From contig JARGDL010000001.1 of NCBI GenBank assembly GCA_029210465.1, forward strand, positions 124,001 through 188,000: 64,000 nucleotides of DNA, read 5' to 3'. The translations under genes and the position numbers were made by a program. The notes beneath the pieces were generated by a model that was not told the origin of the DNA, made no database searches, and was given only the letters and a program-made list of their open reading frames with translations. The stretch is from Stygiobacter electus (GTDB taxonomy: Bacteria; Bacteroidota; Ignavibacteria; Ignavibacteriales; Melioribacteraceae). Positions within the stretch are counted from its first letter, which is position 1, and every line of letters begins with the position of its first letter. This document shows positions 1 through 9,961 of this stretch, in pieces.

Positions 1-1720
1 TTCGTCCTAAACTATCAGCTTTTTGCATCCCACTAAAACCTGCCCATGACCAATTTGTTCCTCCAGTACCAGTATACTTAAAAAAGTTATTATTTTCAAG
101 CATAAAATCAGCACCAATTGATGCGCTATCTTTATAAACAAATCCTGTTTTACTTGAAGGTGAATCATTATCGATATCAATAAAAATATGATAGAAATAC
201 TTTTGATAATCAAACTTTGCTGATAATTGTAAGCTTAAATATAAATTACTTGAGTCTACAATAGCAAAAATCTTTTTAATATTAGCAGATGGGTCTGAAT
301 ATGAACTTGGTGCTAACCCTTGAGATACATTAATGGGAATAATTTTTTGCCAATCGCTAAAATGCCCATCAATTTTTATTTTTGAATTTGTATTATTCAT
401 TGGTATGAAAATACCACTAACAATATAATTGCAAAAATTTTCAAAGTAAAATGGTAAAGTATCCCATGGATTATCGCCGGTATCATCAGTACAATAAATC
501 CATCCAATATTTAAATTCTTAGCCTTATCAATACGTGATGCATATTGATTTTCTAAAGTATTAAAAGGAAGAACATAGAAATTATCCTTAGAATATTTTT
601 TTTGCCAACTTGCTGGAAGCCAATTGTCAAAACCTGAATTACCTTCAAAAACACATATAACATCTGCTATTCTTTGACCGTTGTAAAATAAATAGCTTTC
701 AATCGTATTTTGTCCGGGATTAGTTACAACTAAGGATTTTGGATTTTTTTGTTTTATATAATTATAAATTTCCATATAGTAAGATTCTTTCCCAGATGTA
801 ATTGGTTGTTCATCAAGAAATATACCATCAATCGAAGAATAAAATTGATACCATTTATCAATATCATTTTTAACTTGAGCAATTGCTCTGTTCCCATACT
901 GTGTATAAACGTAGCCAATAATTTTACCTTGATTACTATGCATGTTATTTAGAATAGTTAAAAATCTATTTTCTATCAAATTACCGGGACCATTCGAAAT
1001 GTTTGCAATAGCATAAAGTTGCCCTGGCATTTTACTCGACTGAGCTATTAAACGAGCCCAATAATCATCGTATAAGCCAAAATATGCAGGGACTAGAACT
1101 TTTAGACTACTTTGGACCTGTTGAAGCGGTGCATCACTACGTGTTGAACCATATTCTGGCATTCCATCACTTCCAGGCTCTGCTCTCCATTGAATCCATA
1201 TTGAACTACTCGAATTAACTCCTAAATCGGAAAAAGAAACTGCCGATTCACATGAACTACCATTCCATGCAGTTGAAATTGCTTTGCTATTACCGAGTGT
1301 ACCTCCCCAACCCCAACTATCATCACTATTACTACTACCCATAAAAACTTGTAGATATTGTTGTGAATTAAATATTACAATTCTATAATCTGCACCCATT
1401 GTCCACCATCCATTAGTTAAACCAGTGCTTGTACTCCTATCCGTATCAAAGTATATAATATAATTATCAGTCCAATCGACTGGTTGAAATGTACCTTGGA
1501 CATCAGTTTTTAAGTAAAGTGTTGTAGCATCTACTGTATAATAGCCAGCAATTAAATCCCTATTGCCTCCACCGTTATCACTATTGGAATCCGTTACATA
1601 AGAAGATATATTATTCCAATCGCTAAAATTCCCATCGATTGTTATTTGGGAATAAATTATGGAATTTAAAAATATTTGTGTTAAAATTATTAAAATTACA
1701 GAAGATAAAATATTTTTCAT
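1..1720 (-). CDS. Secreted spherulin-4 / GH135-like glycosidase, 3' end off window
   Basis: The frame is open from the ATG at 1720 to the left edge, giving about 573 visible residues with no stop. An N-terminal signal peptide of about 25 residues ends in YSQ. A domain beginning IDGNFSDW follows at about residue 28, and a second copy, IDGHFSDW, lies near residue 447; such domains resemble DOMON/CBM9-like sugar-binding modules. Between them, about residues 207-400, is a spherulation-specific family 4 pattern: VLVPAYF, the NISNGPGN stretch, GYVYTQYG and IDGIFLDE. Asp303/Glu304 of FLDE and Glu359 of VFEG match the catalytic acidic positions known for Sph3-type GH135 endo-N-acetylgalactosaminidases. 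It is the last visible gene of the AgaS-KbaZ operon, which fits a GalN/GalNAc polymer substrate. The family assignment is by motif recall; substrate is inference. Confidence 0.75.
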   Translation of the reverse strand, partial: MKNILSSVILIILTQIFLNSIIYSQITIDGNFSDWNNISSYVTDSNSDNGGGNRDLIAGYYTVDATTLYLKTDVQGTFQPVDWTDNYIIYFDTDRSTSTGLTNGWWTMGADYRIVIFNSQQYLQVFMGSSNSDDSWGWGGTLGNSKAISTAWNGSSCESAVSFSDLGVNSSSSIWIQWRAEPGSDGMPEYGSTRSDAPLQQVQSSLKVLVPAYFGLYDDYWARLIAQSSKMPGQLYAIANISNGPGNLIENRFLTILNNMHSNQGKIIGYVYTQYGNRAIAQVKNDIDKWYQFYSSIDGIFLDEQPITSGKESYYMEIYNYIKQKNPKSLVVTNPGQNTIESYLFYNGQRIADVICVFEGNSGFDNWLPASWQKKYSKDNFYVLPFNTLENQYASRIDKAKNLNIGWIYCTDDTGDNPWDTLPFYFENFCNYIVSGIFIPMNNTNSKIKIDGHFSDWQKIIPINVSQGLAPSSYSDPSANIKKIFAIVDSSNLYLSLQLSAKFDYQKYFYHIFIDIDNDSPSSKTGFVYKDSASIGADFMLENNNFFKYTGTGGTNWSWAGFSGMQKADSLGR

Positions 1721-1759
1721 ATTAATCTCTTTTAAGATTTGTATGATTTGATAATTTAA

Positions 1760-1803
1760 AATACAAGTTAGCCAATAAATAATTTTACTCGCTAACTTGT
1801 ATT
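1760..1803 (-). terminator. 13-bp stem-loop between beta-helix gene and GH135-like gene
   Basis: Bases 1760-1772 (AATACAAGTTAGC) pair perfectly with 1791-1803 around an 18-base loop. On the minus strand it sits between the stop of the beta-helix gene and the start of the GH135-like gene, followed by a short run of T only. It could be a partial terminator, giving polarity in the operon, or an mRNA-stabilising 3' stem. Confidence 0.5.
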
Positions 1804-1819
1804 ATTTTTACTATTTAAT

Positions 1820-3538
1820 TTATTTAATTAGCAACATCTTTTTAGAGCTAATATAATCTCCTGTTTTTAATTGATAGAAATATACACCAGAAGGTAAATC
1901 CTGAGCATTGAATGTTATTTGATAAGTACCACTATTTTGATATTCGTTGATTAATTCTGCTACTTCTTTCCCTATTATATTATATACTCTCAAGTTAACT
2001 ATCCCTGACTTTGGTATCGAGTAACTAATCTGTGTTGTTGGATTAAATGGATTCGGATAGTTTTGATTTAGTTGAAATCCTGAGGGTAATTGACTATATT
2101 CATCAGAAATTCCTGTATATCCACCAGTAAACCAACCGGGATCTCCAATCGGTTTACCATCCGTACCACCATTAAGTAAACTCGAGTTTTTATATTGCAT
2201 ATCTGTAATTTCTGGTAAAGGCCAATTTGGGACCCAGTTATCTCCTGTTACAGATTGAATTTTGTAACCATAAATACCTGTATTAGCTGTGTTAGTTCTA
2301 ATAGCCAGAAAATATTTAGCTAAACCTATACCATTTCCTTGATTATCTTCAACAATTTTATCAATTGAAGGACCAAAAGTCGGATCAAGAAGAAGATTAC
2401 CAGATTCAGTAAAACCTGGCCAGTGAGTTTTATCAGTAAACATTTTCTTTGTACGGTCATTCATAAATTTAGGAATATTAACTGGATGTTTAGAAGTGTC
2501 ATTCCAAGCATTTAAGTAGTTAAAAACAACTTTTGGCATATAAAAATTGTTATTCTTTACTTCTATTACACGTTTAGCTTCTGCAGTCCACGCTGGTTTT
2601 GTAGTTGCATTTGGATCTAAATATTTTGCATTATCAACACTTAATGTATCGAAATCTATAATAGAGCCTCTATCAAGACTCCACAATTGGTTCCAATATC
2701 CTTTGAATTCATCATCGGTTTCTCCACCTGCCCATGTACCGTAAAAAAGATTATTATTAATTTTTGCTTTAGTAGCATTAAAAACCCAAAATGGATTCAT
2801 AAAAGTCATAATTACACTATTGTGTACAAATTCAAAATAATTAATATAATTGGCAGTAACTGGACAAGAGGCATATGCATTAATTGCAAAAATTGTATTA
2901 TTTTTCATGATAATTGAATCTGTAAAAGCAGTATTATATCTATTACGTAATGCTTCTCCAGAATACCATTGAGTTGGGTGTATTCCATTTCTAAATTTAC
3001 AATTAGTTATAAAAAATGAACACCAATCACCTTCATAGCTTATTTGATTATCTGGCCATTCATCAAAAATTACATTATCCACATACAACTTTGCATGTTT
3101 CCCAGTCACATTAATTAAAGCCCCTTCACCATTAGAATTTGAATAACGTGTGTTTAATGTTGTTAACCCAATTAGGTAAAGATTCCTGAATTTTGAGATC
3201 GTATTATCTCCAGCTAATATGAATAAAAATGTTGACATTGATCCATCTGTTCGAACAGCTGGCTGAATAGTGGGAGGTCTCTTATTTTTTCCTAATACTC
3301 CAATGACTGTAACATTTGTTTTAATTGTAATAGGATCAAGGAAGATATAAGTTGTATCAGTTGATACAAGTTTATATACACTATGTGGAGTAGTACTAGC
3401 TTGGTCATTATTAATAATAACATCAAGACTTTTTCCACTCGCGTGAACAACTAATGTATCTTTGCTATCGGCAAAAATACTGATACTAAAGATTGACACC
3501 AAAAATATGATAATAAAAAATGATTGTCTTTTTTTCAT
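1820..3538 (-). CDS. Secreted beta-helix protein with T9SS sorting domain
   Basis: The product is 572 residues. A signal peptide (about residues 1-23, ending IFADS) is followed by a long region rich in Asn and short beta-strand repeats (FRNLYLIGL, LYVDNVIFDEW, KINNNLFYGTW). This is typical of right-handed parallel beta-helix (pectate-lyase-like) surface proteins. The C-terminal 85 residues or so are a type A T9SS sorting domain: NQNYPNPFNPTTQISYSIP, then LPSGVYFYQL and a final KKMLLIK. It should be exported by Sec and released or anchored at the surface through T9SS. It lies 28 bases downstream of the TonB receptor gene, in the galactosamine-type operon, so a glycan-binding or lyase role is plausible. 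No catalytic residues could be assigned. Confidence 0.8.
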   Translation of the reverse strand: MKKRQSFFIIIFLVSIFSISIFADSKDTLVVHASGKSLDVIINNDQASTTPHSVYKLVSTDTTYIFLDPITIKTNVTVIGVLGKNKRPPTIQPAVRTDGSMSTFLFILAGDNTISKFRNLYLIGLTTLNTRYSNSNGEGALINVTGKHAKLYVDNVIFDEWPDNQISYEGDWCSFFITNCKFRNGIHPTQWYSGEALRNRYNTAFTDSIIMKNNTIFAINAYASCPVTANYINYFEFVHNSVIMTFMNPFWVFNATKAKINNNLFYGTWAGGETDDEFKGYWNQLWSLDRGSIIDFDTLSVDNAKYLDPNATTKPAWTAEAKRVIEVKNNNFYMPKVVFNYLNAWNDTSKHPVNIPKFMNDRTKKMFTDKTHWPGFTESGNLLLDPTFGPSIDKIVEDNQGNGIGLAKYFLAIRTNTANTGIYGYKIQSVTGDNWVPNWPLPEITDMQYKNSSLLNGGTDGKPIGDPGWFTGGYTGISDEYSQLPSGFQLNQNYPNPFNPTTQISYSIPKSGIVNLRVYNIIGKEVAELINEYQNSGTYQITFNAQDLPSGVYFYQLKTGDYISSKKMLLIK

Positions 3539-3566
3539 CTTTCTTCCTCCTTTTAATTAATTTGAT

Positions 3567-6506
3567 TTAGTTATTATTGAAGTTCCATCTTATGCCAATA
3601 TAAGCTGTTGCTCCATAATCTTGTATTGATTGTACTTTTTCGCTTAACTGTAGAATAATTTTATCAGAGACACTGGTTAAATTATTTATTGCCCCATATA
3701 ACTCTAAATTATTCCAAGGTAACGTTTGTTTAAATGCTATGTCCCATCTACTATATGAAGCTGTATTTGTTCTAATTTGTGGCCAAAAATTTACGCCAGT
3801 AAAAATGCTCTCTTGATAAATTAATGCAATTCTAATTGAAAAATCCTTGTAATCATACCCAACTGAAATGTTCAATATATTGTTAGGTTGATGAAGTAGT
3901 TTATCACTAAATGAAGTATCAATATATGCAATAGTTCTACCAGTTGATTTAATCAATGTATACGGATAATTAGCTTTTGATAAAATGTGTGTATAATTTA
4001 TGCTAAGTACTAAGCCTGATAGAACACTCGGTAAATACCAAAAATGTGTTTGCCAATCAGCTTCTATTCCATAATCCTTGATTAAAAATGAATTGTTTAT
4101 ATAAGTATTAATTTTATAGATGCCTGTAGGAGTGGTATTTCCTAATAATTTATTAGGGAAATAAGGGATTGCTTTAGTCCCTGAAACATAGAAAGACCAT
4201 GGATAAATCAATTTATTTATGTTTTTTAAGAAACATCCAAATGACAAAAATCCTAACGTGTTTTCATGAAATGAAATATCAAAATCATAATTAAATGAAT
4301 GAGAAGGTTCAAGATTCAAATTATTCCAATTTATTTCACCTGACCCAACGTTTATTCTTGGAATAATTGATTGAAAATCTGGGTAAGCAAGTGTATTCGA
4401 GTAAGCAAAACGTAAATCCATCCAATCTAAAGGTCGATATTTTACAGATATATTTGGAAGAAGATAACCATAGGATTTAGTTGCTACTGTATCATAGTAA
4501 TTATAAGTGAGAACCGAACCTCTAGTTTGAATTCCTCGCATCCCCGTATATTTTGTTATTAAATTTTGGAACCTTGCACCTAAAATGATATTAAAATTAG
4601 CCCCAAATTTGATATTTGCCATTGCATAATAAGCATAGCGATTTTCATTCCCTTTAAAATCATTTGTTGTAGATAAGTATGCATCATGTACAAAAGCAGA
4701 CCATCCATTATTTTTTAAAATTTCATCATAATTCTTTTTTAAATAAGGGAACAACCCTTCAAATGGGCCAACATTGATGGGATAATTCATGATAAATTGT
4801 CCGTCAAGAAATTTCCCATAATTAAAATTTTTGTCGTTGAAAAGCGTTACTGGTATTTGATATCCTAAATTGCTTGGGAGAGAAAAATAATTTGCAATCA
4901 ATTTATCAACATATCCAGCACCACCATACTGAAGTCCTCCTCCATCATAAACATCACTATCGAAATTTTTGTCTTGAAACCGATATGAGGAACCTATTTT
5001 TATTGTACCGGTTATGGAATTATCAATTTCAAATTCTTTTGCCAAATCAATCGAAGCTGACCATGTATTTTCTTTTGAATTATTGTTGGATGTACTAATT
5101 CCATTCATATAAGCTTGCTCTAATTTTATAACTGCAATTTTTTGGACATCTTCAGGGCTTATATTTGGTTTATTTGTTAATGAAGCTAACCCCACAGAAT
5201 TTTGTAAAAAATCCAGACTCCATTCATTAGGCGAGTGCACTAAGGAATTTGAATGAGTAATTTTAGCTGTTAGATCAAAAAATGAAAAATTTTGGTTTAA
5301 CTCCAAGGAATTTGTCATATCATTAGAATTACCAGAAGAACCTGCAGATAAAAAATCTAAATAGTTACTAGCGATATTATAACTTTCTACTCTGTGTATT
5401 AAACTAGACTTACTATAATTAAAAAAATTTGTAAACTTTATTTTGCCACTAGTTAACATATAATCAATTACAATAGCAGCATTGTATCTCTGTAAATCTC
5501 TGTAATTATAGCTGAGATCTGTGTTTCTAATTCTATAATCCGTAAAATTTGTTGCTACAGGATCATAGCCAATATTTATATCATTTGAAGTAAGATTTCT
5601 ACGCTCAATATTCAATTGTGCCATTAGTCCTAATTTCTCATCTAATAACCTATCTTCAACTCCTAATAAATATTTATAATTATTAAATTTATTATAAACA
5701 TTAGATAAATTATTATATCCACCTTGTACTGAAAAGCTTATTGGTAATCTATCTGTTGTTTTTGACTTGGCTTCCTTTAATTCAAAATTGACAACACCTC
5801 CAATGACATTTGCGTCCATATCGGGAGTTATTGTTTTCGATACTTCAATAGAACCCAAAATATTAGGAGTAATCATACTAACTTCTGTACTTCTATCACT
5901 TGGGCTAGAAGAGGCAAGTTCAACACCATTAACAGTAACTTGATTATATTTTGGAGATAAACCTCTAATTACGACCTGAGTACCTTCACCTCCGTTTCTA
6001 AGGACCGAAACACCCGGTAAGCGTCCAACCGATTCAGCAGCGTTAGCATCTGGTAAAGATTGTATTTTTTCAGAAGATACAACATTAACAATTCGGTCCG
6101 ACGAAAGTTGTTGGTTGATAGCACTTTTTTGTCCTGAAGCTTGCGCACTAATTACGATTTCTTCCGCTTCAATAGTTTCTGGGGAAAGTTCAATATTTAG
6201 TTCAATCGTCTTTTCATTACTTATTTTAACACTTACTTCCTTTGATTTATATCCAATATAACTAACCTTTATTACGAAATTACCCTCAGGTACATTGCGA
6301 ATAATATATTCCCCTTCAATATTGGAAGCTGCACCAAAGGCAGTGCCTTGAATTATTACATTGGCACCTGGTAATGTTTCTTTTGTTTTTGCATCATTAA
6401 TTCTTCCTTTTATTGTCCCTGATGCAAATAAATTACCAGGGGAAAAATAGAGTAATAACAAAACACTTAATAACTGATTTAATATAATTCTCATGTTTTT
6501 CCTCAA
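3567..6506 (-). CDS. TonB-dependent receptor with CarboxypepD-regulatory domain
   Basis: A 979-residue outer-membrane receptor. After a signal peptide (about 1-28, ending LFASG) comes a carboxypeptidase-regulatory-like domain (about 30-115, with the LPGANVIIQGTAFG pattern). The plug domain follows (about 130-260), carrying ESVGRLPGVSVLRNG, IRGLSPKYNQVTVNG and TPDMDANVIGGVVN. The remainder is an aromatic-rich 22-strand barrel ending in a Phe-containing strand (YIGIRWNF). The DMDANVIGG pattern resembles the TIGR01782 type rather than SusC, and no SusD partner is present. It probably imports oligosaccharides released by the secreted enzymes of this operon. It is separated by 28 bases from both neighbouring operon genes. 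Confidence 0.9.
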   Translation of the reverse strand: MRKNMRIILNQLLSVLLLLYFSPGNLFASGTIKGRINDAKTKETLPGANVIIQGTAFGAASNIEGEYIIRNVPEGNFVIKVSYIGYKSKEVSVKISNEKTIELNIELSPETIEAEEIVISAQASGQKSAINQQLSSDRIVNVVSSEKIQSLPDANAAESVGRLPGVSVLRNGGEGTQVVIRGLSPKYNQVTVNGVELASSSPSDRSTEVSMITPNILGSIEVSKTITPDMDANVIGGVVNFELKEAKSKTTDRLPISFSVQGGYNNLSNVYNKFNNYKYLLGVEDRLLDEKLGLMAQLNIERRNLTSNDINIGYDPVATNFTDYRIRNTDLSYNYRDLQRYNAAIVIDYMLTSGKIKFTNFFNYSKSSLIHRVESYNIASNYLDFLSAGSSGNSNDMTNSLELNQNFSFFDLTAKITHSNSLVHSPNEWSLDFLQNSVGLASLTNKPNISPEDVQKIAVIKLEQAYMNGISTSNNNSKENTWSASIDLAKEFEIDNSITGTIKIGSSYRFQDKNFDSDVYDGGGLQYGGAGYVDKLIANYFSLPSNLGYQIPVTLFNDKNFNYGKFLDGQFIMNYPINVGPFEGLFPYLKKNYDEILKNNGWSAFVHDAYLSTTNDFKGNENRYAYYAMANIKFGANFNIILGARFQNLITKYTGMRGIQTRGSVLTYNYYDTVATKSYGYLLPNISVKYRPLDWMDLRFAYSNTLAYPDFQSIIPRINVGSGEINWNNLNLEPSHSFNYDFDISFHENTLGFLSFGCFLKNINKLIYPWSFYVSGTKAIPYFPNKLLGNTTPTGIYKINTYINNSFLIKDYGIEADWQTHFWYLPSVLSGLVLSINYTHILSKANYPYTLIKSTGRTIAYIDTSFSDKLLHQPNNILNISVGYDYKDFSIRIALIYQESIFTGVNFWPQIRTNTASYSRWDIAFKQTLPWNNLELYGAINNLTSVSDKIILQLSEKVQSIQDYGATAYIGIRWNFNNN

Positions 6507-6534
6507 AATTTTTAGTCAATTTAAGTCACTCAAA

Positions 6535-8046
6535 TCATTCAAAATTAATACTTATTTTCCCTTTTTCACCTTGAATATCTCTACCAGAAAGTTCTATTGA
6601 TAAAGTTCTATTACCTTGATTATAATCCCAGTTTTTAATCTTAAGATAAGGATTACTACATGTTATATCTTTAGGTTTATCGCATATAATTTTAACTTCT
6701 TGATGACCATACATTTTTATATCAAAAGACATTTTATGATTAGTTAGATCAACATCGTAAACATTATAAGTACCTGTAGTATTTATATATGTACCTAACG
6801 ACTTATTACCGAATTCAAGTGAAAGTTCATATTTTTCTTTTTTAAGTTGAGGAAGATAAATGAATCCATATCCACATTCCTCAAAATACCCCGAAATAGG
6901 TTTCCCATTAATATTAGCACTTGATAAATGTTTGTTGTTTTCAAGTTTAACTTTCAAAACCATATTCCCCAGCAGTCCCTCTTGATAAGCTACATTAGGC
7001 ATATTAGTATTATCTATAGTCACTGCATTTTTTCTAATAACCACATTTGTGTACTTTTTATATAACCATTGAGAAAATAATTGCTCAGTATTTTTAGCTA
7101 AGAAATGAGTATTACTTTTTTGCACCCTCCTAAAAAATTCAATCCATCTTTTATTTAATTCTGGTTGTAAAAAATCATCTTGTGCTAACCAATTTGGCCA
7201 ATGTGTTTCAATAATCTCTGTCTTATAATTTGGCAAAGAATCCTTTGGAAGAGACGCAAATTCATACCAAGGATTTCCATAATTATATCTGTTGATGACA
7301 AGAACTCCGTGGTCAAATCCACCGCCAAATTCAATTGGGGGATTACATTCAGGAATTTCTTCAAATAATGTATTTACATATTTTACTCCATATTCATGCA
7401 TCAATTTTCCAGTACTATATTCTCCATTTGGATTCCAATAATAAGCGTATGCACAAGGTACATAACTTTCTGGAAATGAGTGTCCGTTTTCCTTTGTAAG
7501 CCCATATTGAGCCATTATTTCTGAAAATGCCTTAAGATGCTCTTTTGAATCTTGTTCATCCCAAGGTTTATTATTTTCAATATCATACCATTCTGCTCTT
7601 GTTCTTTTGCCATGGTCAAAATGCTCATGGCCTACACCATGTAGTCCAAATTCTAAGTAAGCTGCATTCTCTTTGACATAATCCATTATTTCAATCTGTT
7701 TTTTATTAATATTTTCTGAATTATCCCATTTTTCACCTTGCTTGGTAGTGGTAGTATATTTTGTTAATATGTTTAATCTATCCATTTCTGATAGTACAAA
7801 TACACCTTGAAATCTTACTCCTATAGCTTTACCAATTTCAACAATGGGTTTATAATCTCTAACATCCATGTATCTTCGAACACCAGCTCTCCAGGGTCCA
7901 CCTTCATCACCTAATGAACTTCCTTGCATCCAGCCGAAGTCATCTATTGCAATACCAAAAGGCTTGGGGAAAATTATTTCTTGAGAATAGATTAAATTTG
8001 TTAACAGGGAAAAAATAATTAATAATTTAATTTTCAATTTTCTCAT
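6535..8046 (-). CDS. Secreted polysaccharide-deacetylase-like protein
   Basis: A 503-residue protein with a signal peptide (about 1-22, ending IYSQ). The first half looks like a NodB/DUF2334-type deacetylase fold. It has an early acidic motif, IAIDDFGW (about residues 31-38), and a His-rich metal-site candidate, HGVGHEHFDHG, near residues 137-147, plus a conserved-looking HSFPESYVPCAYAYYWNP segment. The C-terminal half is beta-rich and may bind carbohydrate. I do not recognise a specific named family. Its position beside AgaS, KbaZ and a GH135-like enzyme suggests removal of N-acetyl groups from a GalNAc polymer. No cytoplasmic GalNAc-6-P deacetylase is visible in the window, which is consistent with deacetylation occurring outside the cell. 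Function is inferred. Confidence 0.55.
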   Translation of the reverse strand: MRKLKIKLLIIFSLLTNLIYSQEIIFPKPFGIAIDDFGWMQGSSLGDEGGPWRAGVRRYMDVRDYKPIVEIGKAIGVRFQGVFVLSEMDRLNILTKYTTTTKQGEKWDNSENINKKQIEIMDYVKENAAYLEFGLHGVGHEHFDHGKRTRAEWYDIENNKPWDEQDSKEHLKAFSEIMAQYGLTKENGHSFPESYVPCAYAYYWNPNGEYSTGKLMHEYGVKYVNTLFEEIPECNPPIEFGGGFDHGVLVINRYNYGNPWYEFASLPKDSLPNYKTEIIETHWPNWLAQDDFLQPELNKRWIEFFRRVQKSNTHFLAKNTEQLFSQWLYKKYTNVVIRKNAVTIDNTNMPNVAYQEGLLGNMVLKVKLENNKHLSSANINGKPISGYFEECGYGFIYLPQLKKEKYELSLEFGNKSLGTYINTTGTYNVYDVDLTNHKMSFDIKMYGHQEVKIICDKPKDITCSNPYLKIKNWDYNQGNRTLSIELSGRDIQGEKGKISINFE

Positions 8047-8114
8047 AGCAAAACTCCTTAATTATATTGATAATAATTATTTGTATTCAGATATTAAATA
8101 ATATAGCTCCAATA

Positions 8115-9092
8115 TCAGGTTTCACTAAATCCAAATTTTACTTTAGCTATTTCCATTATATTTTCATAACAGGTAAATGCACCTGTTCCACCAGCAGCCG
8201 TAGTATTAATTGCTCCAATTAGGTTTGCAAATTTTTGGCTTTCAATAGTTCCAGCACCTTGAAGATATTTAAAAATATAACCTGCATTAAAGCTATCTCC
8301 AGCACCAATAGAATCGACTACATTTTTGTTAAGGAAAGGCTTTACATGAGTGATTTTCTTTTTATCCCATGATACCGAACCTTTATTTCCCATTTTAACG
8401 ACTATACTATTTCCATATTTGGCTAACTTTTCTAATCCTTTGTTTATGTCTTTTTCACCAGTTAAAAGCAGTAATTCCATCTCATTTGGGAAAAAAATAT
8501 CTACATTTGGTAAAATTTCCTTATAATTCATGTCCCATTTCTCCTCTGGGTCCCATTGCATATCAAAAGAAGTTGTTAAACCTTTTTCTTTTGCGAGAGC
8601 GAATAAATCACTCACATTAGGTTTTAAGCCTTTCTGCAAATAAAAAGATGAAAAATGAAGATGCTTCGCATAAGAAATTACATCACCATTTAATTCCTTA
8701 AAGGTTAATTCAGCCATAGCACCCGTATATGTTACCATAGCACGATCTTCATCAAAATTTAGAACTATTGTAATTCCGGTTTTTGAATTGTCATCCCGTA
8801 TGATAAAATTAGTATCAACATTTTTCTTTTTTAATTCATCAATAATAAAATCGCCAAAATTATCTTTCCCAATCTTACCTAAGAAAGCTACTTTTAAGCC
8901 TAAAGTACTAATATTACTGGCAAAAATAGCTGATGAACTTCCTAAGGTTAGATCCATTTTTTGAGCAATTTTTTCTTTACTTATTTCCGGGAACGATTCA
9001 ATTTGATTGAGAATTAAATCTACATTCAGTTCGCCAACAACAATTACATCAAATTTTTTATTTTCCATTTTTTTTCTCATTTTTTTCATCAT
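8115..9092 (-). CDS. PfkB-family sugar kinase
   Basis: A 325-residue ribokinase-like kinase. The N-terminal signature VVGELNVDLIL, the sugar-binding region with GSSSAIFASN, and the C-terminal PfkB signature DSIGAGDSFNAGY (about residues 257-269, catalytic Asp in GAGD) are all visible. The annotated start gives MMKKMRKKMENKKF; a start at the ninth residue is equally possible. The first codons overlap the stop of the upstream permease gene by 4 bases, indicating translational coupling. In this operon the substrate could be imported galactosamine (AgaK-like role) or tagatose 6-phosphate; sequence alone does not separate these. Confidence 0.85.
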   Translation of the reverse strand: MMKKMRKKMENKKFDVIVVGELNVDLILNQIESFPEISKEKIAQKMDLTLGSSSAIFASNISTLGLKVAFLGKIGKDNFGDFIIDELKKKNVDTNFIIRDDNSKTGITIVLNFDEDRAMVTYTGAMAELTFKELNGDVISYAKHLHFSSFYLQKGLKPNVSDLFALAKEKGLTTSFDMQWDPEEKWDMNYKEILPNVDIFFPNEMELLLLTGEKDINKGLEKLAKYGNSIVVKMGNKGSVSWDKKKITHVKPFLNKNVVDSIGAGDSFNAGYIFKYLQGAGTIESQKFANLIGAINTTAAGGTGAFTCYENIMEIAKVKFGFSET

Positions 9093-9961
9093 TCGTTTTC
9101 TAAAGCCATCAAGAAAACAGCTATTAGAGCTAAAGTCATACCTATTATAATAATTATATGAGGTATAACTTTATAAATTGACAATGAAATTATTACTGTA
9201 ATAATTGGGGCAACTGCATTTGTGAGCGGGCTAACAATAATAGCTTTCCCATAACGAAAAGCATATACTAACATTAAAGCACCCACCGAATTTAAAGTTT
9301 GAATTAAAGCTGTTAAAATAGGACCGTTAAAACCAAAATTAATTGGTTTTGAAAAGTCAGTCAAAAGTAAAGCTAGAGGAGATAGTAAAATTGCAGTAAT
9401 AGTCATGTAAAAGAAGATACTTTCAGCTTTCATTGTTTGATTAGCAAAACGCATTGTATATGCTTGAAAACCCCATGCAAAAAAAACGAGTAAAGCAAAA
9501 ACAATCCAAATACCATGTGTTGAATTTGAATCAACGCTGGATTGGTATGACAAAAGAGGGATAGATATCAGTGCCAAAATAATACCAATCCAAATTCTTA
9601 AATTTGCTCTTTCTTTTAAGAAAACATATGATAATAAAACAGTTATTACTGGTGAAAGAGATATTATAGGGAATACTAAATAAGCTGGACCAGTTTTCAA
9701 TGCAATAAATAAAATTAATTGACCGCCTGCACCAGTTAATCCAATCAAACTACCTAAGAAAATAGATTTTTTATCGTATTCCAATTTCCAATTTATAATT
9801 TTTAATGCAACAAACATTGGCGGTATCATTGTAAAAGCCCAAACAATATAACCTAATGTTGCTGGGAACCCTGCCTTCTCAGGTATTTCAATCAACGATC
9901 CCCAAATTCCCCAGAATATAGTTGTTATTATTGCATAAATTAACCAAGGTCTAAGTTTCAT
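9089..9961 (-). CDS. EamA/DMT-family membrane permease
   Basis: A 290-residue protein with about ten hydrophobic segments and the two-repeat layout of drug/metabolite transporters. The C-terminal repeat contains SPVITVLLSYVFLKERANLR, the usual helix-end ERA motif. It overlaps both neighbours by 4 bases (KbaZ upstream, PfkB kinase downstream). As the only inner-membrane carrier in the locus, it is the best candidate for moving the free amino sugar into the cytoplasm before phosphorylation by the PfkB kinase. Family is clear; substrate is inference. Confidence 0.8.
   Translation of the reverse strand: MKLRPWLIYAIITTIFWGIWGSLIEIPEKAGFPATLGYIVWAFTMIPPMFVALKIINWKLEYDKKSIFLGSLIGLTGAGGQLILFIALKTGPAYLVFPIISLSPVITVLLSYVFLKERANLRIWIGIILALISIPLLSYQSSVDSNSTHGIWIVFALLVFFAWGFQAYTMRFANQTMKAESIFFYMTITAILLSPLALLLTDFSKPINFGFNGPILTALIQTLNSVGALMLVYAFRYGKAIIVSPLTNAVAPIITVIISLSIYKVIPHIIIIIGMTLALIAVFLMALENE

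Noticed and set aside
3567..6506. SusC of a canonical polysaccharide utilisation locus
   Set aside because: The plug motifs resemble the TIGR01782-type receptor, and no SusD-like lipoprotein gene is adjacent.
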